From contig OX393576.1 in the NCBI GenBank assembly GCA_947652605.1, positions 18,998,575-19,062,574 on the forward strand: a stretch of 64,000 nucleotides of DNA, written 5' to 3'. The position numbers and the translations under genes were made by a program. Under the pieces are notes generated by a model. The model was not told the origin of the DNA. It searched no databases and saw nothing but the letters and a program-made list of their open reading frames with translations. The DNA is from Elmis aenea (taxonomy: Eukaryota; Arthropoda; Insecta; Coleoptera; Elmidae). Shown piece by piece: positions 43,916 through 56,150 of the stretch (positions within the stretch are counted from its first letter, which is position 1; every line of letters starts with the position of its first letter).

Positions 43916-45440
43916 TTCGCATATTTTTTTAATAACTGTGACACCCCACCTGAGATCTATTATTTTATTTTACTTCGATGTTATTTCATTTACTTTTAAA
44001 TGAATAACATTGCAACAAATTCTGACGCATCAGTTACTGAAACATGTAACACTTCAAAGGGGCCAAGTTATGAGGATTTCAACTTTAGTAAAACACATTA
44101 CCGTTAAAATATTACGGTCATAACTTGGGTCCTACAACGCCAGCATTTGGGTTTCGTCAATCAACAAACGATTTGTTGATGAAGTTATACATTATAAGTA
44201 GAACACAATACTCGCAAAAATATGTGTTTATAGGAAAGAATGACCAAGATGCAACTACAATAAAAAAAGGCTAGCAACAGGAACCAAAACCTTGGGACAG
44301 TCGCGCGTAAGTAGTTAAGAACCAACCATCGAGAAATGTTCAACCGGCGGAAAAATAAAGAAGTTTGTTGTTAAAATTTTTGTCTTTTAATTTGTTTCTT
44401 ACTGTGTAATAATTGCTCTAGACCTGTGCATTACGTAAAACAACGTTTAAGGGTTCAACCATCATACAAACACGATCACAAGCCATAATTAACAACAATA
44501 AATATAAAAGTAATAAGTACTCTTTCCCAAAGTGCGGCCTATGTACAGTACGGTCCGTCACAGTACCCATAACAAGACGGAGCACTTTCGCGATGTTATC
44601 ACATACTGTCTGAAAACTTAAATCAAACCTGTCCAAAGTGCTGGATCGGTCGAGTAGAACCACACGACCCGATTATTTTATTCAATGATAGACACATGAA
44701 AGAGGTTGTCTATGCGGCGAAGGACCATGACGAATTACGTCAAATCGTTTTTGGCAGGTTCTACCTGGGACAACCTGCATGCATTTTCTCTAAAACGTCA
44801 CCTGTAAATTTATTGTTAATAATTTTTTTTATTATTAGTCTTAAAGATCGAATATTTTCACTTACGCTAATTTTCTCTCATATCGTTACAACAGTTAAGG
44901 TGAATTTATTTATGAAAGGGCGAACAAAACAGGAGAAATCACGATACAATTGTTTACCCTATCACACGCAATATTTAAAATTAATCTTTAGAGGGAGCTA
45001 GTTCTAAAATTAATTTAATAGAAATGGTTCATTTATCGTATGTCCTCCTTAACGACTTTCATGTCATGTTGTTTTAATTGAAATACCGAATCGATTTTCA
45101 TATAATTTCTCCGTCATAAGCTCCTCTCTCGAAACGCTTGAGTTGTAGCTACAAGTAAAGTCTATTAATTTCGTGTTTATGTCGTTTCATCATGCAATCA
45201 ATTCCGTTTGCGTGCTGCGTTATAAATCCCTATTATTATCACTAGCGTACAATTCGTTTTGAAAATGATTTTTATCAGATTTGCTACCGAGTTAAATACA
45301 TTCATTCATTGTGTTGTTGTAATTAAATTGTGTCCCCAATGCTAACAATGTCGTAAATGACAAAATTTCTATTACTGGTTGTTCTGTATTTGTAATTACG
45401 AGGATGGGATTAATAGAATTCGGCGTAAGCTATAAGAGGA
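43916..45440. other. Least repetitive stretch, no recognised gene
   Basis: 44400-44800 has balanced base composition, and open frames run on both strands (44418-44663 minus, 44696-45001 plus). None shows a motif I can name. No transposon ends were seen. Host non-coding or exonic DNA is possible. Confidence 0.3.
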
Positions 45441-45627
45441 GCAAATTTTCACGAATGCTCTACAGTTTTCACCGGTGTTAACTTTTATTAGTTCAAGTTT
45501 AAAATGTTGTTGGGTTACGTCTAGTGTATTTTATTTGACGGTCACCAAAGTGAACTTATTCTGCGTTTTGTAAACAATGCAGAAAACCGAAATACGCGCA
45601 GTGAAAAAGTATGAAAGTGTTTTCCTA

Positions 45628-45668
45628 CCGATTTAAAAGTTGAAATGGATTCTACTTTGGTAAGTCTT
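45628..45668 (+). other. Weak first-exon candidate (MDSTL, then GTAAGT)
   Basis: gttgaaatggattctacttt is followed immediately by ggtaagtctttt. A start codon with A at -3 leads five codons into a consensus splice donor (TTG|GTAAGT). The 180 bp upstream are less AT-rich, like a 5' UTR. No second exon was found in the window. This is inference from signals only. Confidence 0.2.
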
Positions 45669-45669
45669 T

Positions 45670-46185
45670 TCCATCGTTTTTCATAACTAATTAACACATG
45701 GGTTGCGGACTTTAAACGTAGTCAACATTTTGTGTTAGGAAACAGTTGTTAAAAACTGAAAAAAACAATAAGAAACAGAAATAGCTACGCAATAAATTAA
45801 ATAAAACAAATTTAACAGAATCTCGACAGATGTAGTTTATTTTCGAAATCAAAAACGATGTATTTTTTGTACTTGCGTGTTATCCGCAAAATTTTGCAAA
45901 AATTGTGCTCAATAAACGGGTGATTTTCGGTGATCTTAAAAAACTAAAATATTATGGACACGCTAGCCTTCACTACTGCGCAAATGGTTGCCAATTTACA
46001 AAACTTATCTGCAAAACACTCCTCGTTATACACTGACTTTGTAACTATCAATTTCTTAATTACTTTGGTAATTTAAAAAAATAACTAACTCTATAGAAAA
46101 GTTTTAGCATTAGAACCATATTTCTACAAACCTTGGCCTTAAAAACTTTAAAATAAAGGCACCGCTGGCTTTTTAAAACTTTCAA
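45670..46185. other. AT-rich non-coding stretch
   Basis: No feature was recognised. Confidence 0.4.
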
Positions 46186-46189
46186 ATTT

Positions 46190-46765
46190 CAACACAGGGT
46201 GATTTGGTTGACAACTAACCCTACCGTGTATCACACGAATCATGTGTTTTGTATTCTTGCGCTGTCTATAAACCTCATCCAGTCAAGTATTTTTTTAAGA
46301 TAAAAATTGGACGTTCACAGACAAAACTAGTTTGTGTTACTTGAAATCGTTTCTGTTTCCGTTAAAAAAAATCGAATAACATCGTTATTTTGTTTTTGTT
46401 TTAAATTCCTCAAAAAAACTAAATCCAAAAAGAGTCGGGTGTCGGTAGGTTTTCCGACTCTCGACTCCTACTCCCGACTCCGACTCTCCCGACTCCGACT
46501 CCCGACTCCGACTCCGACTCCGACTCCGACTCCCGACTCCCGACTCCTCAAAAAAGCTCCAACTCTTCGACTCCCGACTCTTGACTCCGACTCCGTTAAA
46601 AAAAATCGATTAACATCGTTATTTTGTTTTTTAAATTACTCGAAAAAACTAAATCCAAAAAAAATCGGAAGTCGGTAGTTTTTCCGATTCCCGACTCCGA
46701 CTCCCGACTCCTCAAAAAAGTTCCAACTCCTCGACTCCCGACTCCGACTCCCCATCCATGTAAAA
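46190..46765 (+). repeat. GAGTCG-ended repeat, copy 2, with GACTCC arrays
   Basis: It is the reverse orientation of 18240-18560, sharing agcgctgtctataaacctca-like, acagacaaaactagtttgtg and ctcgactcc blocks. Arrays of GACTCC/GACTCCC occupy 46455-46590 and 46688-46752. A segment (gttaaaaaaaatcga .. aacatcgttattttgttttt) is present twice (46365 and 46590), so this copy contains an internal duplication. It ends catggatgg on the reverse, as in copy 1. Confidence 0.75.
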
Positions 46766-46854
46766 AACACTATGCTTGACCAGCTGTAAATGTTCTGTAG
46801 TATCAGTATAAAATGGCCATGTGAGAAGAGGCTGTTATTGTGATGGTTAAAGTT

Positions 46855-46945
46855 CATCAATTTGCCTTCGAATATCCGCCTCATGTCCCCTACTTACCAG
46901 ATTTGGCCCTGTCAGACTTAAGAATATCACTGAAATAAGTGCAGT
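46855..46945 (+). pseudogene. Small mariner C-terminal fragment
   Basis: The reading PPHVPYLPDLALSDLRISLK matches the mariner block HPPYSPDLAPSDFHLFLSLK, with the last Asp kept. Only about 30 codons are recognisable. Confidence 0.5.
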
Positions 46946-46994
46946 GAGCTAGAAAGAGACTTAATCGAAAAATAAAAGTTCCTTAAAAATAAAA

Positions 46995-48745
46995 AAATAA
47001 AAAATTTAATACTACGCTTGTAGGTGGGTGAACTTTAGAATTTAAGTTTTTAGTCCTAAGATCTGATAAATAAATTAATGGTTGGTGTCTTATAGAACAG
47101 TTTTAAAAATAAAAATATGTATCAAGTAGTGTCTGTCATACCATTGATTTTTCATGAGTGTCCTATCTCAATGTTTATTATTCTACTTATGAGATTATAT
47201 AGTGTCATTCGCGACTTATTCCCTAAATTTTTTGAATCAATAACAAAATTTATTAACAACCTTATCTCTACCACATGGAATTTAAACTTCAGCTATAAAT
47301 TGTCGCTTTTCTTTCGTTTATTAGCGCATCGCGATCAAATTCCTTGCAAAAATCAAAGCCTCATGGTAAGATAAGTAAATCATTAAGTACCAAAGTTTCA
47401 AACCGCGAAATAAGTTTGAATCCGGTTAGCTGTCGACGCTTTAATAAAATCTATTGCGGTGCTTCTTCGTTATTTTCGCCATCTTTAATTTAATATATTT
47501 TACCGGTAACAAGTTTAAGCCGGCCTTAATTCCATTTATAAGCAAATGTAATTTTATTCTTTTCGTTACTTGAGAAACTTGCGCTAACTTAATAAGCGAG
47601 AAATTCAAAAGAGAACATTACAGAGTCTGATTCTAAGATAAAATTGCATTTGCACTAAGCATTGTGTTGCAGAAGGTGGGTGCGAATATTACATTAATTT
47701 GTTACAGTGATTTATTTTTAAAGTAAATTAAAGCCGAAACGAAGTTATATGTAAAGCTTTTATTATATTAAATTACAAGAAATTATAAGTTATAACGATT
47801 TACACCTAAAATTAAGCAACAACAAAAATCCGAATGATCATTATATTAATTGAAAAGTCCTTTTTTTAAAGCTATATAATATTTCTTTAAAAGAAATTCT
47901 TACGATATATTGACGTATGTACGTAGAATTTTAATGTGTTACAAATGTATCTGAATGAATCGGCTTACCATTGGGATCTCAAAAACCGTAGGAAGTTTTT
48001 AGTTGGTACAATAATACAAAATATGTATTATGGTGGAGTCTGCTCATTGCAGAAATGAAAATTTTGAGTTTCTATTATTCTTTAGTAAAAATAAATTGGT
48101 TGAAATGAATAAGGCTTATTACATTACATTTCACATTTATCCTTTAAAATTGTATAAACATTTTCACATAGGTACTATTTTCATAATATTTTTTAACCAA
48201 TTTATTAAATCAGTTTTTTTTTCTGACCAAATATCTGATAATAGTAGAGCATAATTACTTTTAACTTTCCCCAGTTAGTTTATATTTACAAATTAGTTAT
48301 GTGAGAACGGCCTTCTTGACTCTACATAGAAAGTTTTATAAAGCTCTGTTGGTAAACATGGAAGTAAGCCTAAAGTGCAAGACATTAACCTTTACAATGT
48401 GTTTGTACAACAACATTGTGCTACAAATACCTACTACAGCATTAATATTAGTGGAAGGATATACCTTCCTGTTTAGCAAACGACGACATAAACAAATTTT
48501 GTAAATAGTTTCTTGGATTTTCATAATTTTCACAAAATATTTATATTTAACCAAAATTTAGTTTTATGGATGATAAATTATAATCGCATGTGAATTAATA
48601 TGAGATATAGATAATAAAAACAAAACGTTAACGCCTAAAAAATGTGTGAATCTCATGTTATAGGTACGAGAAGCAAGCTAAATTTATTGAGAATTTTAAA
48701 AGAGAATAATAGTTTCTAAGAATAATTTTTAAATATGTTCAATGG
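46995..48745. other. AT-rich, probably single-copy non-coding DNA
   Basis: No transposon ends or motifs were recognised. 47390-47720 is less AT-rich. The open frames at 47117-47374, 48030-48254 and 48301-48504 lack recognisable domains. Confidence 0.4.
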
Positions 48746-48935
48746 GTTCTAGGACAATTACCCCTGGACAATTTAACCCGCTGTACAAAAAAAGACCTAG
48801 ACGATCAACCCCCAATTTAAAATATTGGTAGATTATAACTGTCGTAATGTAAAGAGTTTAAGTTACAATAACGAAATTTAAATAAAATGTAGAATAACAA
48901 TTTAAACATCTTTGATTTTATCTTTGAACGGTATG

Positions 48936-48995
48936 CGACAACCGGGCGACGGTCAACTGGGCGACGTTCAACTGGGCGACGGTCAACTGGGCGAC
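48936..48995 (+). repeat. 15-bp minisatellite, about 4 units (GACGGTCAACTGGGC)
   Basis: Units gacggtcaactgggc and gacgttcaactgggc repeat head to tail, with one degenerate unit at the start. Confidence 0.9.
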
Positions 48996-49814
48996 AGGAA
49001 CTTAAGTTTTTTTGCACGCCTATGTTAGCATATTATTTGGCGAAATGTTTTTGTAAATATTGGTAAAATATACTTACTTACTTTTAAAGAATCATATCAT
49101 TCATCAAAATTTGTAAAATCACTTAAGAAAGATATGGGGGAAAAAAGTGATCTGAAAATAATTTAAAAATGATTAGGTATGATAGCAGTGCATTAAAATA
49201 AAAACATAAAATACAGTTTTTTATTCATTTATCAAAATTATTTTGTAAATAACAAACATATTTATATTAACACAAAGAAGTATATAACATGTAAAACAAC
49301 ATAACTATTTTTAATTTATTAATTGATGTGGTATACCTCGTAAATACTTAGTGTATTATCTGGGAGACAAAATAATAGATCAAATAAGTGTTAAGTCATT
49401 TATTAATATTATTTTGTAACGAACAAACGTATTCACACATGTCAGATATACAGGGTGTTTAAATTTAATGTTAAACATGGGCATCTCGCTTATTATAAGA
49501 TCTAGAATATAGGTTTAAATTTGACAAAGTAACTTAATTTGGTGCTCGTTAATAATCCGAAAAGTTCCAAGAGAATATTAATAAATGACTTATCATTGAT
49601 AAATGAATGAAAACACTGGGTTTTTTTTGTTTATTTTAATATTGGGCTATCATACCTTTTCATTTTTAAATTATTTTCGGACAACTCTTTTTTACAATAT
49701 CTTTCCAAGTGATTATACATATTAATGTATGATATAATTCTTCAAAAGTAAGTAAGTAGATAAACAAAAAGTACCAATATTTACAAAACAACAATCTGCA
49801 AATTTTTAAGTTCC

Positions 49815-49908
49815 CGTCGCCCAATTGACCGTCGCCCAGTTGACCGTAGCCCAGATGACCGTCGCCCAGTTGACCGTCGCTCAGTCGCCGTCGCCCAGTT
49901 GACCGTGT
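49815..49908 (-). repeat. 15-bp minisatellite, about 6 units, inverted relative to the first
   Basis: Units gtcgcccagttgacc, with variants gtagcccagatgacc and a shortened one near 49877, are the reverse complement of the left array. Confidence 0.9.
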
Positions 49909-50105
49909 CCGTCTAAACATTATGGTTAAATATTTGTATATACGATAAATAATAAGTAACTTAAATTTGTGAATTATTGTAGTCTTTTACAGTTTTTTTG
50001 CACGAGGGCACAGGGGATTATTGTCCCGGGGTTATTAACGGAGGTTTTATGGCCATGGGGTAATTGTCTTGTTACGCTTCAATATAATTTTCTTCAGCAA
50101 TACTA

Positions 50106-50365
50106 ACAGCCGTTTTTAGAAGCTGCCAGCCAATGTTCTTTTGAAATACTTGAGTTATAATCGTGAACGGAAGTATCGATTTCCTCTTCAGACAAGAATT
50201 TGTTACCCCAAACTCTCAAAAAATAACAGTTACCTACACATTGCCAAGTAAGGCGACTACAGTGAATGCTCCAAAAAATATTTTTTTTAGCTAAAAACTG
50301 GCAAATTGAAGCTGCTCTATGAGAAAATGCATTATCGTGATGAAGCAATAGGCCCTTTTCTCTCT
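50106..50365 (-). pseudogene. mariner transposase fragment with second catalytic Asp
   Basis: The minus frame reads LLHHDNAFSHRAASICQFLA KKNI, the HDNAP block with the second catalytic Asp. Then, in a shifted stretch, the SPDL region is lost (SRLTWQCVGNCYFL), followed by KFLSEEEIDTSVHDY and SKEHWLAA. This is the C-terminal half of a mariner with the third Asp destroyed. A (CT)n run at 50360-50373 lies within the relic. Confidence 0.7.
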
Positions 50366-50394
50366 CTCTCTCTGGAACTCTACTGGATACTTTG

Positions 50395-52195
50395 GGCAGA
50401 CATTTTTCTGTATTTTATTTCGCTGTAGCTGTCTTCTTAATTGAAATGATCAGTCTCGCAATTCTGAATAAACTGCAAGCGTTATTTTTTCTCTTTTTGG
50501 CGGGTAGGTACCTCGAAAAAGGAAAAGTCCCCAGTCACATTCCGGATAAAAGATATTGAAAATATCATAAGCGCATAAACACTTTTTAAAATCGCAACAA
50601 ACCATGTTTAATTAAATCTAAATTGATTACATCAAAATGTTTTTTAAAATTATTTTTGTAAAACATTTATAGTTTTTTCAGAATCCAACTTTGAATTAAG
50701 CGAAATAAAAGCCAATCAATGGTAACGTTTCAGTGTAAATCCTACTAGTCGTTGCACAGCTTTATATTCAACCGAATTTTTTACACGTCTAAGAGGAAAC
50801 GAATTTTTAATTTTAAGCCACCTTCTCGCAACGCAGAACGTGTTCTTATTAAAATTTATGTACTTTAAAGTACTTTGAAGTGGGTAGAAAATTTCTTTTT
50901 GTCTAATGTGACAAAGCGTGTCAGTAAGACGAGACTGGAACCAATTAATTTTCATTTATTCGCTGCTGCACTATATTTAAAACCTTCCATTTATTTATCA
51001 GTATAATTTTAAATTATGCAATAGGATTCTTCCGTCTACGGAAGTTTTTATGGGTAAACGCATTTACCTAATGGCGAAAAATGTTTAGTAAATTAAAGAC
51101 CTGCGTTGCAAAGGCACGTTTATTTATTTGCGAATGTTTTTTGTTTTTATATTTTAATGGTACAAAATTTAACCAGCGGGTATGTAAAAAACTAGAATAA
51201 AGTTTACATACATAACAGAGCTTATTTGATGTGGACTTAATAATGTACATGTATAGTAATAACTAATATTAACATAATCACAAATGAACGTGTGTTTTTA
51301 TAACACAAGTTTATACATTACCTGCTTTAAAAATTACTTGAAATAAACGAGTGTGCTGTGTGTTGGTACACACATATCGAAAATAACTCTCCATTAAGTG
51401 TTTGATTCATTGGTAAGGCAACGACAAAAACTCTGGCAAACTGTCAATATAAAAAAAGAACCAAACCGTGGCTTATTGCGTAGTCAAGTACAGACGACAA
51501 TGACAAAAAGTCTGGCGAATCTACGCCAGTCCATTAGATTAATAACGTCATTTGTCTTTCTTCAGAATCTGATCTTGAACAGAATGCTCACTATAATAAA
51601 ATTTAAAAAGTATTGATTTTCGTTTTTGTTTGTGTCAAGCGTTGAAAAAGTTTGAATAAATCGCATAATTTAGTGATATCGAACATCTCAGCTTCAATAA
51701 ACAAGTCAAGCTTTAAAAAATACTATTAATAATAATATTTTATGTAAATAACAGTTAATAAAACTGTATATATAAAACAGAGTGCGTATTAAGTGACAAT
51801 TTTTAAGTTGCTTTCTCCCTTTTGGTTTCCTTTATCTTTAATTTTACTATACATGCACGAAAAACTAGATTAAAACAAATAAAATAGGTACTAAATAAGT
51901 AGTTCTACCCAAACAAAATACCACTTTTCCTGTCATTTAAAAAAAAAACTTGTTGAGAAGTCTTAGATCCAGTGACAGATTTAAGCAAAAAATTTTAAAT
52001 AATTACTGTACTTTTTTTGTTCTTTTAGTGAAATCTTTATTATAAGACTATAACCAAATATTTTTTAGCTCATTAATGTGTTCATGAGCCAAAAAAAATG
52101 TTGTTTGGAAAACTGAACTTAGTTAACTTTAGTTACACATTTTTTACACATTTTTTTACATATTTTTGGTTCTTACTTTTGCATATTAAAAAAGT
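50395..52195. other. AT-rich non-coding stretch
   Basis: No recognised ends or domains. The open frames at 50716-50955 and 51398-51616 are not supported by motifs. Confidence 0.4.
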
Positions 52196-52199
52196 ATTA

Positions 52200-53216
52200 T
52201 ACCGGGCGTACACCCCCTTTTTTCTCTTGTTTTGATTTTTGATAAATAAAATTTTTGACATACAATATGTGCAAAAAACCTGTTTTTTGAGCACATGCAC
52301 ACAATTGCTTGTTTCACTTCCGGTATCGCCGTAAATGGCCCCAACTTTGTTATTATAAATGGTACACCCTGTATATTTTTACATTTTTGGAAAGAGGAAA
52401 CGATTTTGGATACAACTGCACTATGTTGGTTAATTTTTATAAACCCAAATAATTTTTGGACAAAAATTAAATTTTTTACTAAGTGTGCCGTGACCTGCAC
52501 AAATTGAATTTTGTTATGTCAACAATTGTCCATAAAACGTTTTTGTAAATTTTAATTGACATTTGATTTACTTTAATCGACTTTGAAGGTTGCGGAATCG
52601 GTTTTTTGACAAAAAGTCAATTTTTTAAATGGTGAACAAGCGGTTATTTAAATGGAGCATTTTCTAACGAATCCATCGATACCAATAACTTGTATTTTTA
52701 TGAAGAGTCTGCTTCAAAAACTTCAAATTATTGTAAAGATTTATTAGGAGATCCTGTTAATCGCAATAGACTGTGCATAACCGCAATAAAACAAATCATT
52801 TAAAACAAAAACAAAGGTGCCATGAAAGATCGCCGGGGAAGCAAACAAATGCTTGTTTACGTGTTTGTATGTTGTCATTGCGGTGGTAGAAAAATGATTA
52901 GACAGTCATTAAATTAAAACTTAATAAAAAATTACATTTTTGTTCAAAAATGATTTAAGGTTATAAAAATTAACCAAAATAGTGCAGTTGTATCCAAAAT
53001 CGCTTCCTCTTTCCAAAAATGTAAAAATATACAGGGTGTTCTATTTAAAATAACAAAGTTGAGGTCATTTTCCGCGAAACCGGAAGTGAAACAATTGTGT
53101 GCATGTGCTCAAAGAATCAGGTTTCTTGCACATATTATATGTCTAATATTTCATTGATCTTACATCAAAACTAAAGAAAAAAAAGGGGGTGTAACACACT
53201 TTGTTTATACCCGGTA
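52200..53216 (+). repeat. TACCGGG repeat, intact copy, 1,017 bp
   Basis: The ends are taccgggcgtacaccccc and acccggta. About 300 bp at each end are inverted copies (caattttggatac-type, gtacaccctgtatatttt against aatatacagggtgttct), and the centre is unique (gctgcgaatcgc-like, tgttgtcattgcggtggtag). It holds the uninserted site (gaatccatcgataccaataa) for the pogo-like element found in the 30-kb copy. Confidence 0.88.
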
Positions 53217-53244
53217 TGTTGTATACGTATAACTGGGTAAATAT

Positions 53245-54416
53245 TAGTGATTGCAATACCGGTATACCGGTATACCGAATACCGGTATAACGTGCCATTT
53301 TACAATACCGAAATACCGTCTCATTTAATGGTCTAATACCGGTATTCGGTATTAATATTTTTTTTTTTAAATTTGATTTTTATTATTTTATAATTGCAGT
53401 CATAAATAAAAAAATTGCAATAAATGCAAAACACAAAATTGTGCCACAAAATTATGTATTTAAGTTAATTAAAAGAGAGATGATATTATTAGAAGACGAT
53501 GGAATATTGCTACATTGGAATATTTGTTGTCATTTCCAAGGCTTACTATTAAAAAATGTTGCAATTTCTCTTAACTTTATCAAAAATTCTTAATAACTCG
53601 AAAATTATTGCAGATAGGTATAGGAAACGCTAATACAGATTGATGTAGAATATACTTTTGAATTAGAAAATGAAAAAAAATTATTGGGCATTGTATTTGA
53701 AAAAAACGAGTTTTATTGGTCTGAAATTGTATTAAAAGAAAATTAAATTTTGGACACCCTGTAAGTAATGCATCGATTGCAAAAATTCTTCTATGCATAG
53801 TCTAAATTTAAGCATTTTCTCCTCAAAAATGGCAGCGATAGATAATATTAAGCATCACGATGAAAATCAAAAAATTTCAAAAAAGTCCAAAAATCTAAAA
53901 AACGACTGCACTTAGGTATAGGGTATGCTATTAATAGTCCCTCTAAAATAACGTGTTAAATCCAAAAATGCAATAAAAAATAGACCATTGTATTTGAAAT
54001 AAGAAAGTAGACGTCAACTTCCGGTATTTCCGGAAGGGTCGCCATCTTGAAAATATTTTCATTAAACAGCTCAGATGCCATTATGGTCATAACCAAAATT
54101 TCAGATCAATACCCTTTTTCATTCTTCATATATTTTTAATGCCCGGTCCCAATCAATTACCCTATATATCTTCAGTTTTTTGTGTCCATATTTTTTTACA
54201 GATTATGTAATTTTTTAAGTTTCTTTATTTTATGTAAATTTGTGTTTTGACATTATACTTACTATATTAACATATGTGTAAAATGCATATATTGTATTTT
54301 CAAAATTAATACTTTTTTTTAAAAGCAATACCGGTATTAATACCGGTATACCGGTATTACTTGCGAATAAATACCGAATACCGGTATTGAATTTTGGTCC
54401 GGTATTGCAATCACTA
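53245..54416. mobile_element. hAT MITE, 1,172 bp, perfect 8-bp duplication
   Basis: GTAAATAT lies at 53237-53244 and 54417-54424. The ends are tagtgattgcaataccgg and, reversed, tagtgattgcaataccgg. Clusters of ACCGGTAT palindromes fill both ends. Most of the interior is a copy of the TACAGGGTGATT repeat (53523-54167), apparently inserted in it. No transposase remains. Confidence 0.92.
53523..54167 (+). repeat. TACAGGGTGATT repeat copy inside the hAT MITE
   Basis: It matches 20101-20532 plus 21341-21570 from tgtcatttccaaggcttact to caattaccctata, including acttccggtatttccggaag. The site that holds a hAT element at 20.5 kb is empty here (ggtatagggtatgctat). Confidence 0.85.
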
Positions 54417-54424
54417 GTAAATAT

Positions 54425-55125
54425 GCAGCAAAACATCTACTTCCAGCAAGAAATACAAATATTTTAAATTGGGGCGTAAGTGTATGCACTATGCAGAGGA
54501 TTTTATTGCAAAATAATATAATTTTTATTTGTTCAGCAACGTTTTATAATTTTTCATAAATACATACCTTGTTATATTTGTACGCTCCTCGTATTTATGC
54601 TTGCATTTTAATTTTAAGCTATCGATTAGAATCAATACAAAAGAAAATACAAGCTATTGCTATATTTCAAGGCATGCCATTTCAATTCTAAATGCCGTTC
54701 TCCAACATAATCGTGGTTTATGTGATTAATCAACATTATTTGCATTTTTTAATTAAAACTGCGCTCGTAAAACAGTCCATGTGTTAGCCGAGTATAGTAC
54801 GTTTTTTTTTAATAAGATATGTATTTGAATACATATGAAGTATTTGTTCAAAACGTCTAAATGTTTTGCGAATTCATGTTTTACTGTACTCGTAAACTGA
54901 AAATCGTTTTCACAAATAAATATTCGTTGTAAAAAAAATTCTGCTGTATAAAATTATAACAGTTATTCGTAAAACAGCCCATTGGATATTTTTTATATCA
55001 AACAAATATAAAAAGATAAAAGTTCTACTAGACATTGTATCAAACCGTATATTACGCATTTTACGATCAATTTATTATACGATTTCCTACGAGTAACTTT
55101 TTGATACATACAAGCGAACCAAAGA
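54425..55125. other. AT-rich non-coding stretch
   Basis: No feature was recognised. Confidence 0.4.
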
Positions 55126-55129
55126 AAAC

Positions 55130-55425
55130 AAAAACGGAATGATGGAATCAAGAATGTAGACTAGCGATAGAAGAACTATGCTATAGATATTAGAAGCAGA
55201 TTAAAAGAACACAGAGAAAAGGTGTTAAGGGCTTATCAAGGTGGTGTTATGTGAAAGAAGTCCACAATTGACTAAGTACCGTGAAGCAAATTATAGCTAA
55301 CAGTTATGAGCACAACATGCGTTGTTTATAGATTTTAAACAGACATACGACACCATAAACATAGAAAAGGTTCATAAAGCATTGGAGGTGTTCAAAATGC
55401 TACAAATACAGCCGTAGGTGCGGAT
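55130..55425 (+). pseudogene. Non-LTR retrotransposon, endonuclease-RT junction fragment
   Basis: WWNQECRLAIEELCYRY, then RAYQGGVM-KKSTID, VKQIIANSYEHNM and DFKQTYDTINIEKVHKALEV appear across shifted frames. The family shows W(W/F)xEECrxAIeekN.., yQ.GFR.grST.DQI..lrqiiek..Eyn.....fiDF+qAYDsi.r..l..aL. These are RT motifs 0 to A, with the first catalytic Asp region in DFKQTYD. Dead, and truncated at both sides. Confidence 0.7.
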
Positions 55426-56080
55426 GTCCTGTTCCTTTTTAATGCTGAACAGAACTCTCCTTGCGATCAAATTTTTTATACCAGCGCCAGCGGCAAAATT
55501 TATTATTTATTACTAGATTCCAATCAAATTGACTAAAGAAATTAAGCGTTAAATTACTTTGGACTTTTGTTTTATACGACTTGATTATTTTTATTCTGAA
55601 TAAATTTAATTCACTTCTCGTATTTAACAAGGCAGGCAAATAATTCAACTTTTTTTGTTAGATACGGTCAATCCTAGAACAAAACCACTGAAACGCTAAG
55701 TTCTAAAAAGTGTTTAGGTTGCTGCTGTCCAAATTCAATTATTTGTTTTTCCTAAGAAACTTATTTTAGTATTATACGTAACTACGATAAAGATATAATA
55801 AAGAAGATAAGAGATAACGAAATCCCGACCCTAAAACATAACAGATCGTCAGCCTAGTTACCTAGATCTTCGGCTGCTGCTAAGCGGCCTTGGGTGGAGC
55901 ACCGTCAAAGTTGCTGTCAAGGGAAATAAGCCCCTACAATAATCTGGCGTTTGAGCACCAGAAAATATTCTACTATAGCGTTATTGTTACCAACTCAAGT
56001 AAACTCCACTATAATTTATTCAATTTGCTACATCAAAATATTAGAGTTATAGATGTTTTATAACGACATAAAATAGTCTT
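55426..56080. other. Non-coding stretch
   Basis: 55855-55935 is markedly less AT-rich (gctgctgctaagcggccttg, caccgtcaaagttgctgt), with no recognised origin. Confidence 0.4.
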
Positions 56081-56150
56081 TCTACGAGGGGGGATTGAAA
56101 ATTTTCCGGAATGGCAATGAAAACCAAAGAAAATTGATTCAAGTTTTATT

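Larger units (their letters stand above)
48748..50073. mobile_element. Large palindromic element with inverted minisatellite arrays
   Basis: The left end (ctaggacaattacccctgg) is mirrored by the right end (ccatggggtaattgtctt). Inside lie a GGTCAACTGGGCGAC array at 48936-48995 and its inverted counterpart at 49815-49908. Further inward the arms still pair (ttttgtaaatattggt with accaatatttacaaaa, and tacttacttacttttaaaga with its partner near 49745). The centre (about 49270-49560) contains a stray atacagggtgtttaaat end at 49448. No transposase was found. The superfamily is unknown; foldback-type or Helitron-derived origins are both possible. Confidence 0.8.

Noticed and set aside
44418..45001. 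Open frames on both strands in the repeat-poor block
   Set aside because: Neither shows a motif, and the overlap of opposite frames is expected by chance at this composition.
46334..46678. 114-codon open frame rich in LRLPTPTP
   Set aside because: It is a translation of the GACTCC arrays.
47395..47430. Possible tRNA B-box (gtttgaatccgg)
   Set aside because: No A-box or cloverleaf could be formed around it.
48936..49908. CRISPR-like array impression from regularly spaced GGTCAACTGGGCGAC units
   Set aside because: The units are tandem with no unique spacers, inverted between two arms, and in a eukaryotic transposon context.
52186..52507. Open frames on both strands at the TACCGGG repeat
   Set aside because: The same frames recur wherever this repeat occurs (for example 32377-32700) and show no protein family signature.
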